A stretch of DNA of 6,156 nt, taken from Paracoccaceae bacterium (GTDB taxonomy: Bacteria > Pseudomonadota > Alphaproteobacteria > Rhodobacterales > Rhodobacteraceae). Where the stretch lies: contig DAOUPC010000181.1 of assembly GCA_030626365.1 (NCBI GenBank), forward strand, positions 1-6,156, written 5' to 3'. Positions 1 through 5,239 of this stretch are shown piece after piece. Below the pieces are notes generated by a model. The model was not told where the DNA came from and did not search any database. It saw only the letters and a program-made list of their open reading frames with translations. The first letter of the stretch is position 1, and the number at the start of each line of letters is the position of its first letter. The position numbers and the translations under genes are program-made.

Positions 1-1
1 C

Positions 2-1171
2 CTAAAGCCGTGACAACAGGTCCGCCGTCGGCCAGGCATCGGCAGGCAGGCCCAGACGCGTCTGTTCGGCCTGTATGGCCAACCGCGTACGGGCCCCCAG
101 AATTCCGTCCACTTTGCCCACGTCATACCCGTGTGCCTTCAGCTTTTTCTGAAGCTGTTTCATCTGCGCCCCGTTTAGCCCTGTATCGGGTGCCCCGACA
201 TCATAGACCTTGGCCCCTTCCAGCCGATTGGCAAAATAAGCCGCGGTCAGAACATAGACAAAGCTTTGATTCCATTCAAAATATACCCGAAAGTTCGGAT
301 AGGCGATAAAGGCCGGGCCCTTGCGCCCCTGCGGTAGGATGATTGAGGCCTCCAGCCCGGACGGGCCAAGCTTTCCGCTCCGGGGGGTGACGCCTTGTCT
401 GGCCCAACTGGCCACGCTCTGACTTTGGGCGGGGCCGGTTTTCGACCAATCCAGCCCCTTGGGCACGCGCACCTCTTGCAGCCAGGGTTCACCGGCGCGC
501 CAGCCCAGTTCAGACAGCATCTTTGCGCCCGACATCAGCGCATCCGGGGCCGAGGTTTTCAGGTTGACCTTGCCGTCCCCATCGCCATCCGTGCCGTTTT
601 CCAGGATATCACGGGGCAACATCTGGACCATGCCAATTTCGCCCGCCCAGGCGCCGGTCGTGCGGGCCGGATCAAAGTCGCCGCGTTCATAAAGCGACAG
701 CGCGGCAAAAATCTGGGGGCGGAACAATTCGGGTCGCCGGCAATCATGGGACAGGGTAACAAGCGCGTTCAGCGTGTTGAAGTTGCCCTGAAATCCGCCA
801 TAGTCGGTTTCAAACGCCCAGAACGCCAAAAGCACGCCGCGCGACACGCCGTATTGCGTTTCGATCCGGTTAAACACCGCATCGTATTTGCGGGACATTT
901 TCTTGCCCTTGTCGATCCTGTTCTGCGATATCAGGCGGCGGGAAAATTCGATAAAGGGCTTCTGGAATACCCCCTGTGCGCGATCCGCCTTCAGGACCGC
1001 GGTATCCTTTTTGACGTTGCGAAAGAATGTATCGACCGTGGCACGGTCATGGCCGGACTGGACCGCCTCGGTTCTGAGGCCCGAAACAAAGCCGGAAAAC
1101 GACCCGCCGCATTGGGCAAAAACCGGTGTGGAAAAGACGATGGTCGCCACAAGGGCAGGGAATAGGCGCAT
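2..1171 (-). CDS. Lytic murein transglycosylase, MltB-like, with C-terminal peptidoglycan-binding domain
   Basis: This 389-residue protein should cleave the MurNAc-GlcNAc bond of peptidoglycan in the periplasm, leaving 1,6-anhydroMurNAc ends (family knowledge). Residues 1-19 form a signal peptide ending VFA before Q20. Cys21 follows, but FAQC is a poor lipobox, so a soluble periplasmic protein is more likely than the lipoprotein form of E. coli MltB. The SLT_2-type catalytic domain spans about 25-320. The catalytic Glu is probably E121 in AFETDYG. The substrate-groove segment AGEIGMVQMLPRD (176-188) corresponds to the usual AGAMGxxQFMPS. The acidic stretch DGDGDGK (195-201) matches the EF-hand-like calcium site of MltB. 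Residues 330-389 form a PG_binding_1 domain (LQKKLKAHGYDVGKVDGILG). The start has AGGAA 9 nt upstream (1181-1185). The TAG stop lies at 2-4, so the gene is complete. It is divergent from the receiver gene. Family assignment is strong; the exact subfamily (TIGR02283-like) is inferred. Confidence 0.93.
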   Translation of the reverse strand: MRLFPALVATIVFSTPVFAQCGGSFSGFVSGLRTEAVQSGHDRATVDTFFRNVKKDTAVLKADRAQGVFQKPFIEFSRRLISQNRIDKGKKMSRKYDAVFNRIETQYGVSRGVLLAFWAFETDYGGFQGNFNTLNALVTLSHDCRRPELFRPQIFAALSLYERGDFDPARTTGAWAGEIGMVQMLPRDILENGTDGDGDGKVNLKTSAPDALMSGAKMLSELGWRAGEPWLQEVRVPKGLDWSKTGPAQSQSVASWARQGVTPRSGKLGPSGLEASIILPQGRKGPAFIAYPNFRVYFEWNQSFVYVLTAAYFANRLEGAKVYDVGAPDTGLNGAQMKQLQKKLKAHGYDVGKVDGILGARTRLAIQAEQTRLGLPADAWPTADLLSRL

Positions 1172-1202
1172 AAATGAAAATTCCTGAATTGAGATGAATC
1201 AC

Positions 1203-1230
1203 ATTAGCGTTTAGGCACTTACAATGGCAA
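1203..1230 (-). promoter_or_regulatory. Candidate sigma-70-type promoter for the transglycosylase gene
   Basis: Read on the minus strand, TTGCCA (1225-1230) is followed after 16 nt by GCTAAT (1203-1208). These match the -35 consensus at five of six positions and the -10 consensus at four of six. Transcription would start near 1195, giving a leader of about 24 nt that contains the AGGAA ribosome site. This is a by-eye match without experimental support. Confidence 0.4.
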
Positions 1231-1244
1231 GTACGGCCCATATG

Positions 1245-1268
1245 CCGGCCCGTATCGATGCGGGCCGG
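1245..1268. repeat. 24-bp near-perfect palindrome
   Basis: The arms ccggcccg (1245-1252) and cgggccgg (1261-1268) are exact reverse complements. The centre contains the palindrome atcgat (1254-1259), so only the 1253/1260 pair fails to match. It lies in the divergent region, about 14 bp upstream of the candidate -35 of the transglycosylase promoter. No T-run follows on either strand, so an intrinsic terminator is unlikely. An operator for a dimeric regulator is the more natural reading, but that is inference. Confidence 0.7.
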
Positions 1269-1290
1269 TGATTGGCGCGGTGATTGGCGC
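1267..1290. repeat. 12-bp perfect tandem duplication
   Basis: The unit ggtgattggcgc occurs twice head to tail, at 1267-1278 and 1279-1290. The first unit shares its two leading bases with the end of the palindrome. The duplication could be a replication-slippage product or two regulator half-sites in phase (a 12-bp repeat is close to one helical turn). The sequence alone does not decide. Confidence 0.75.
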
Positions 1291-1405
1291 GCGCGGGCAG
1301 CGGTATCACCTTGGGTGAACAGAATCGCCAACAATGCCGGTTTCAAGCGGATTTCAGCCTGATACACAGACGTTCGGGGCAATACTGGCACCGCTTAGGG
1401 TTTCA

Positions 1406-1420
1406 TTAACCAATTGTTAA
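1406..1420 (+). promoter_or_regulatory. CtrA-type binding box (TTAA-N7-TTAA)
   Basis: The 15 bases TTAACCAATTGTTAA match the full alphaproteobacterial CtrA site, TTAA-N7-TTAA, exactly. The box ends 42 bp upstream of the receiver gene's first ATG (1463). If it covers the -35 position, as at many CtrA-activated promoters, the -10 would fall near 1436-1446 (a weak ttaaag is at 1441) and transcription would start around 1450. The box also reads as a near palindrome around CAATTG. The match is seen directly; binding by CtrA and activation rather than repression are inferred. Confidence 0.6.
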
Positions 1421-1448
1421 GATGCTGGTTACATCACCTGTTAAAGGC

Positions 1449-1454
1449 AAGGGG
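1449..1454 (+). promoter_or_regulatory. Ribosome binding site supporting the 1463 start
   Basis: AAGGGG lies 8 nt before the ATG at 1463. The alternative ATG at 1493, where homology to receiver domains begins (MKVLIVES), has only AGG at 1481-1483, 9 nt away. The ribosome site favours the longer form with ten extra basic residues; the domain boundary favours the shorter form. Confidence 0.5.
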
Positions 1455-1462
1455 CCCACGTT

Positions 1463-1855
1463 ATGGTGAGGCAAAGTATCAGGTATCAAAGAATGAAGGT
1501 TTTGATCGTAGAGAGCAAACCAGAGCTTGGATTGCTCTGGCAGCGGCATCTGGAGCGACTGGGCGCAGAGGTGACTCTGGCGCACAGTCAGGAAGACGCG
1601 ATTTTTGCTTTGTGCGGCAGTGATTTCCAGATCATCGTTCTTGATCTGGTTCTTGATCAGGGCAGCGCCCTGGCGGTGGCCGATTTTGCCAGCTATCGCC
1701 GCCCTGATACGCGGGTGCTTTTTGTGACCAACACCAGCTTTTTCTCGGACGGGTCAATTTTTGCCCACAGTCCCAATGCCTGCGCCTATGTCCAAAGCGC
1801 CAACCCCCCCGAGGATCTGGCCGCAATGGTCGAGCATTACGCCGCCCCGCGCTGA
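1463..1855 (+). CDS. Stand-alone atypical receiver-domain (response regulator-like) protein
   Basis: The protein has 130 residues, or 120 if translation starts at the ATG at 1493. It is a single CheY-like receiver with no output domain. Beta-1 is MKVLIVES (11-18). The likely phosphoacceptor is D61 in IIVLDLVLDQGSAL. T89 in VLFVTNTS fills the conserved Ser/Thr position. Two key features are degraded. The acidic pair after beta-1 is E17-S18 instead of Asp-Asp. The invariant Lys of the YxxKP motif is replaced in AYVQSANP (108-115), with S112 at the Lys position. Phosphorylation may therefore be weak, constitutive or absent, and the protein may act by protein-protein contact. It sits alone, with no histidine kinase nearby, behind a CtrA-type box, so a link to motility, cell cycle or gene-transfer control is possible but unproven. 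Its 3' end overlaps the convergent reductase gene by 19 bp. Fold assignment is strong; partner and pathway are unknown. Confidence 0.85.
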   Translation: MVRQSIRYQRMKVLIVESKPELGLLWQRHLERLGAEVTLAHSQEDAIFALCGSDFQIIVLDLVLDQGSALAVADFASYRRPDTRVLFVTNTSFFSDGSIFAHSPNACAYVQSANPPEDLAAMVEHYAAPR

Positions 1856-2838
1856 CCCGGTTGCCGGTCCCGTCCATGCGGTTCGTGATAGTCCAGAACC
1901 GGGTTCGCCGGGATGATCCGGTGCGGGTTTATCGTGTCATGGCTATAGTGATAGTGGCGCACGATATGCTGCATTCCAACCGTTTCCGACACGCCGGGCC
2001 ATTGATACAACTCGCGGGTGAACCCCCAAAGGTTGGGATAGTCGATCAGCCTTTTGCGGTTGCATTTGAAATGCAGATGATAGACCGGATCAAACCGGAT
2101 CAGCGTGGTGAACAGCCGCCAGTCGGCCTCGGTTATCTGCTCGCCAGTCAGATAACGATTGGTCGCCAGACGTGATTCGAGCCAGTCAAAACTGTCGAAC
2201 AACGGCCCCACGGCGGCGTCATATGCCGCCTGAGTTGTGGAAAATCCACACTTATAGACACCATTGTTGACGGTATCGTAAACCCGCGCATTCACCGCCT
2301 CGATCCCGGAACGCAGCGCTTGCGGCCAGAAATCGGCCCGGTTGCCGGTCAATCCGTCAAAGGCGGAATTGAACATGCGGATGATTTCGGAACTTTCGTT
2401 GGAAACGATGGTGTTTTGCTGTTTATCCCACAGGATCGGCACGGTCACGCGACCGCTGAATTTTGGATCGGCGCGGGTATATATCTGGTGGGCAAAACCG
2501 GACCCGAACAGGGTATCGCCGGTGGCCCCGTGATCATCCCGCGCAAAGGTCCAGCCATCCGACAGCATATCGGGATGCACCACAGAGATGTCGATAATAT
2601 CCTTTAATCCTTTGAGGTTACGAAATATCAGCGCGCGGTGCGCCCAGGGGCAGGCAAGGCTGACATAAAGGTGATAGCGCCCCGGTTCAGCCCCGAAGCC
2701 ACCCACGCCCGACGGCCCCGCGACCCCATCCGCCGTGACCCAGTTGCGAAACTGCGCGTCGGCCCGGCGAAATGCGCCGCCGCTGTTTTTGGTGTCGTAC
2801 CATTTGTCATGCCAGATACCGTCGATCAGCAGCCCCAT
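1837..2838 (-). CDS. Glutathionyl-hydroquinone reductase (omega/xi-class glutathione S-transferase, YqjG/PcpF/Ecm4 family)
   Basis: This 333-residue cytoplasmic enzyme should reduce glutathionyl-hydroquinones, releasing hydroquinone and consuming a second glutathione (family knowledge). The N-terminal thioredoxin-like domain holds the catalytic C63 in the signature CPWAHR (63-68), DGWTF (94-98), VTVPILWD (131-138) and the glutathione-site SNESSEIIRM (146-155). The C-terminal helical domain carries the family motifs NGVYKCGF (192-199), PVYHLHFKCN (251-260) and the HYHYSHDTINPHRIIP segment (295-310). The length fits the family (about 320-330). The last ten or so residues, after EPHGR, are a basic tail that lies over the end of the convergent receiver gene. 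AAGGAG sits 7 nt before the ATG, supporting this start. It appears to be a single-gene unit. The natural substrate cannot be read from the sequence; detoxification of quinone adducts is the usual inference. Confidence 0.95.
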   Translation of the reverse strand: MGLLIDGIWHDKWYDTKNSGGAFRRADAQFRNWVTADGVAGPSGVGGFGAEPGRYHLYVSLACPWAHRALIFRNLKGLKDIIDISVVHPDMLSDGWTFARDDHGATGDTLFGSGFAHQIYTRADPKFSGRVTVPILWDKQQNTIVSNESSEIIRMFNSAFDGLTGNRADFWPQALRSGIEAVNARVYDTVNNGVYKCGFSTTQAAYDAAVGPLFDSFDWLESRLATNRYLTGEQITEADWRLFTTLIRFDPVYHLHFKCNRKRLIDYPNLWGFTRELYQWPGVSETVGMQHIVRHYHYSHDTINPHRIIPANPVLDYHEPHGRDRQPGQRGAA

Positions 2839-3072
2839 TTGCGTTCTCCTTTGCCGTGCCTGCCCCCTAAATAGGGCACCTGCCAGCAGCGCCTATGGCC
2901 ACCCGCGCGCAGGTGCCGTGCATTCGCGCACATCCGGTTTTTGGGATTGATTTGTCTGGGTGCTACCTTTGGGCAACGAATTCGGGTTAGAAAGTAAGGC
3001 CTGTGTATCGGAGCTTGAATTTCGCCTGTCCCGGTTCACCTTGTTGCCAACATTCTGCGAAAGGCTGCCGCC
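2839..3072. other. Divergent intergenic region upstream of hydroquinone reductase and a small unknown gene
   Basis: These 234 bp lie between two divergent starts. They contain an AAGGAG ribosome site for the reductase (minus strand, 2846-2851), a short palindrome ccctaaataggg (2865-2876), a 9-bp inverted repeat (2875-2917) and an AAAGG ribosome site for the plus-strand gene (3060-3064). I found no convincing -35/-10 pair for either gene and no small gene or RNA. Confidence 0.6.
2875..2917. repeat. 9-bp inverted repeat with 25-bp spacer
   Basis: The arms ggcacctgc (2875-2883) and gcaggtgcc (2909-2917) are exact reverse complements. Pairing does not extend inward or outward. The position, 37-79 bp upstream of the reductase start, would suit a regulator site or a leader-RNA structure, but a chance occurrence in GC-rich sequence is possible. 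Confidence 0.45.
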
Positions 3073-3420
3073 ATGTCCACCTATATGTCCAAAGAGGTCC
3101 GCGAGGGCCTGAAAGCGGCCCAGTTGGCCGCCCTGAAAAAGACCAGCCGATTAAGGGTGTTGGTGGGGGATGAATTTCACCCGGTGCTGCGCCTGTGGAA
3201 AGACGGGTTCGCAGTAGAGGAAGAAACCGCGCCGGCGCTGCGTGGGCTGGTCGATATTTATGATGGTGGGCAACATATCTATCAGTGTCTGATCGTCGCC
3301 TCCGAGGCCGAATCCGGCGAGATGCGTTACGAATTCAAGCGTAACACCACCGCGCTGGATCAGGCCCCGCTGGATTTTTTCCGCGACCCGCAGGCCCCGG
3401 TCGGATTGCTGAGCAAGTAA
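3073..3420 (+). CDS. Conserved-looking small protein of unknown function
   Basis: The protein has 115 residues with no signal peptide and no membrane segment, so it is probably cytoplasmic. A basic N-terminal helix (about 6-24, KEVREGLKAAQLAALKK) is followed by a strand-rich core: RLRVLVGDEFHPVLRLW (26-42), GFAVEEE (45-51), LRGLVDIYDG (56-65), YQCLIVASEAE (70-80) and MRYEFKRNT (84-92). The tail is proline-rich (APLDFFRDPQAPVG). The alternating strand pattern, the Arg-rich first strand and the glycine after LWKD loosely recall a PilZ-type beta barrel. However, the defining RxxxR and D/NxSxxG residues are not present, so this is only a fold guess. AAAGG lies 8 nt before the ATG; a second Met (residue 5) is possible but has no better ribosome site. 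The gene ends 4 bp before the convergent PLP-enzyme gene. Coding potential looks real: good start and codon usage like its neighbours. Confidence 0.8.
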   Translation: MSTYMSKEVREGLKAAQLAALKKTSRLRVLVGDEFHPVLRLWKDGFAVEEETAPALRGLVDIYDGGQHIYQCLIVASEAESGEMRYEFKRNTTALDQAPLDFFRDPQAPVGLLSK

Positions 3421-3424
3421 GGCC

Positions 3425-4597
3425 CTATTGCAGATCGCCAAAGGCCGCTTGCAGCCGTTCACAGGCTTCGACGATCCGCGCGCGCTGGGTGGCAAGGTTG
3501 AACCGTTGGAAGGTTTCGCCACCGGGACCAAATTGTGATCCCAAAGATACGGCAATTCGCGCATCGTCACGGATACGCGCGGTGATTTCATCGGGTGACA
3601 TGCCGGTACCCGAAAAATCCACCCATGCCAGATACGTGGATTGAAGCCGCAGCGACCGCACACCGGGAATCGCGTTAACTGCCTCGTCAAAAATCCGCCG
3701 GTTGCCATCAAGATATGCAATCTGGGCATCCACCCATTCGGCCCCCTGGACAGAATAGGCGGCCGTGATCATCTGCACGCCCAGCATGCTGGGGCCATAG
3801 TCCAGTGTATATAAGCGGTGCGCCATCGCGGCGCGCAGATCAGGGTCGGGGATGATCATGTTGCCGGTACGCTGGCCGGCAATGTTGAAGGTCTTGGAGG
3901 CTGCCGTCAGGTAAACCATCCGGTGGCGGATGTCGGTTGCGGCGACATCCATCGGCGTGAAATGACTGTCGGGATAGACCAGATCATGGTGGATTTCATC
4001 CGAGAGCAGGATAAGATCGTTGCGTTCGGCAAATTCCGCCACAGCGCGCAGTTCTTCCGGTGTCCAGACCCGACCCGAGGGGTTTTGTGGGGAACACCAG
4101 ATCAGCAACTTTTCCGAACCGGTCAACCGGCTTTGCGCATCATCAAGATCCAGCGCATAGGTGTCGCCTTTGCGCACCAGCGGGCATTCAACCACGCGCC
4201 GCCCGGTCTTGTTAATCTTGCTGGCAAATTCGTGATAGACGGGCGGAAAAATCACCACGCCGTCACCGGGGTCGCTCCAGACATCCAGACACAGTGCAAT
4301 GGCATTGCCAAGACCTTGCGAGGTCAGGATCCAATCTGTGTCGATCTCCCAGTTATGGCGCGTTTTCATCCACCAGCGGATTGCTTCGAGGTAATCCGGA
4401 TATTGCCAGGAATAGCCGAACACCCCATGTTCGGCGGCACTGTGTACCGCGTCAATCACGCAAGGCGCGCTGGCATAGTCGGAATCAGCCGTCCACATGG
4501 CCAGCCCATCATCGGGCGATACGCCATAAAGGGCCTGCATCTTGTCCCACTTGCCGCTGTGGGTGCCGCGGCGCTCGATGGGGGTGTCAAAATTCAT
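3425..4597 (-). CDS. PLP-dependent aminotransferase-fold enzyme, MalY/PatB type (probable cystathionine beta-lyase)
   Basis: This 390-residue cytoplasmic fold-type I PLP enzyme most resembles MalY/PatB C-S lyases, which convert cystathionine to homocysteine, pyruvate and ammonia. The N-terminal family hallmark GTHSGKWDKM (11-20), then MWTADSDY (34-41) and GVFGY (58-62), are present. The cofactor site shows Y121 (PPVYHEF), N172 (CSPQNPSGR), D200 (LLSDEIHHDL), the Schiff-base K235 (AASKTFNIAGQRTGN) and R365 near the C terminus (FQRFNLAT) for the substrate carboxylate. All catalytic residues are intact and the length is normal. AAAGGAG 6 nt before the ATG fixes the start. MalY proteins usually read WVADMDF where this one has WTADSDY, so the substrate could differ. 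No methionine-pathway neighbour is in view, and a true aminotransferase role cannot be excluded. Confidence 0.9.
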   Translation of the reverse strand: MNFDTPIERRGTHSGKWDKMQALYGVSPDDGLAMWTADSDYASAPCVIDAVHSAAEHGVFGYSWQYPDYLEAIRWWMKTRHNWEIDTDWILTSQGLGNAIALCLDVWSDPGDGVVIFPPVYHEFASKINKTGRRVVECPLVRKGDTYALDLDDAQSRLTGSEKLLIWCSPQNPSGRVWTPEELRAVAEFAERNDLILLSDEIHHDLVYPDSHFTPMDVAATDIRHRMVYLTAASKTFNIAGQRTGNMIIPDPDLRAAMAHRLYTLDYGPSMLGVQMITAAYSVQGAEWVDAQIAYLDGNRRIFDEAVNAIPGVRSLRLQSTYLAWVDFSGTGMSPDEITARIRDDARIAVSLGSQFGPGGETFQRFNLATQRARIVEACERLQAAFGDLQ

Positions 4598-4719
4598 GGA
4601 TATCTCCTTTGGTCGCGCGGCAAGCTAGCTGGAATTGCGCCGGGCGCAAGGGGCAGGCGTTGCGGCGCGCCGGACAATCGCCTAAATGCTGTGCCGTAAC
4701 CCAAAACAGCCCGGTACCC
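4598..4719. other. Divergent intergenic region between the PLP-enzyme gene and the def operon
   Basis: These 122 bp must hold promoters in both directions. On the plus strand TTGCGG (4660-4665) and TAAATG (4683-4688) are 17 bp apart and could drive def. On the minus strand TTGCGC (4644-4649) and TAGCTT (4622-4627) are 16 bp apart and could drive the PLP-enzyme gene. All four are weak matches. A small hairpin, ttgcgc-cgg-gcgcaa (4635-4649), lies between them and overlaps the second -35. Confidence 0.35.
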
Positions 4720-5238
4720 ATGAAACGAAATATCCTGATCCATCCCGATCCACGCCTGAAAAAGGTCTGCGCCCCGGTGGCTGACCTTTCGGATGCGTTG
4801 CGCACACTGGCCGATGACATGCTGGAAACCATGTACGAGGCCCCCGGCATTGGTTTGGCCGCGCCGCAGGTTGGCGTGCTGGACCGGTTGATTGTGCTGG
4901 ACTGCATCAAGGAAGAAGGGGCCACCCCCCGCCCCACCGTGATGTTCAACCCCAAGGTCGTGGCCGCATCGGATGAAACCAACGTCTATGACGAAGGCTG
5001 CCTGTCGATCCCCGAACAATACGGCGAAGTGACCCGCCCGGCCGTGGTTGATGTCACCTGGATCGACCGGGATGGAAACCAGCAGTCAGAAACATTTGAC
5101 GGGCTGTGGGCCACCTGCGTGCAACACGAGATTGACCACCTGAACGGCAAGCTGTTCATCGACTATCTTAAACCGCTGAGGCGTCAGATGATCACCCGCA
5201 AGATGCAAAAGCTGAAACGCGAAATGGCGCGCGGCTAG
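4720..5238 (+). CDS. def: Peptide deformylase
   Basis: This 172-residue metalloenzyme removes the N-formyl group from nascent polypeptides at the ribosome exit. All three family motifs are complete: GIGLAAPQ (43-50), EGCLS (92-96) with metal ligand C94, and QHEIDH (135-140) with metal ligands H136 and H140 and catalytic E137. The C-terminal part (FIDYLKPLRRQMITRKMQKL) is the usual helix. The length is typical of type I bacterial enzymes. The reading frame is open far upstream (to 4294), but homology begins at MKRNILIHPDPRLK, which sets the start at 4720. No clear Shine-Dalgarno sequence precedes it (cggtaccc only), so initiation may be SD-independent or from a short leader. It is the first gene of the def / def-like / fmt operon and ends 1 bp before the next gene. 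Confidence 0.97.
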   Translation: MKRNILIHPDPRLKKVCAPVADLSDALRTLADDMLETMYEAPGIGLAAPQVGVLDRLIVLDCIKEEGATPRPTVMFNPKVVAASDETNVYDEGCLSIPEQYGEVTRPAVVDVTWIDRDGNQQSETFDGLWATCVQHEIDHLNGKLFIDYLKPLRRQMITRKMQKLKREMARG

Positions 5239-5239
5239 G

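Larger units (their letters stand above)
1172..1462. other. Divergent intergenic region between mltB-like and receiver genes
   Basis: These 291 bp carry no credible gene. In order they hold the AGGAA ribosome site and promoter-like hexamers for the minus-strand transglycosylase gene, the palindrome at 1245-1268, the tandem repeat at 1267-1290, and an unremarkable stretch from about 1291 to 1400. The end nearest the receiver gene is AT-rich and contains the CtrA-type box and an AAGGGG ribosome site. No RNA gene or terminator was recognised. Confidence 0.75.

Noticed and set aside
20..63. Possible lipoprotein signal in the transglycosylase (Cys21 after VFAQ)
   Set aside because: Those residues are encoded further up, near 1109-1111; in any case Gln directly before Cys breaks the lipobox rule, and an AxA-like signal peptidase I site after VFA fits better.
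395..1165. Long plus-strand open frame (256 codons) antisense to the transglycosylase gene
   Set aside because: The minus-strand gene has clear catalytic motifs, a signal peptide and a ribosome site; the plus-strand translation is Arg/Gly/Ala-rich, without family motifs or a good start.
1431..1445. Second CtrA-like site (TTAC...TTAA) after the main box
   Set aside because: The half-sites are 8 bases apart and the first is TTAC, so it does not fit the TTAA-N7-TTAA rule.
3818..4699. Long plus-strand open frame (293 codons) antisense to the PLP enzyme
   Set aside because: It is a codon-bias shadow of a gene whose full set of PLP residues is intact on the other strand; it has no recognisable domain.
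4294..4719. Open frame extending def upstream by 142 codons
   Set aside because: It runs antisense through the well-supported PLP-enzyme gene, and deformylase homology begins only at the ATG at 4720.
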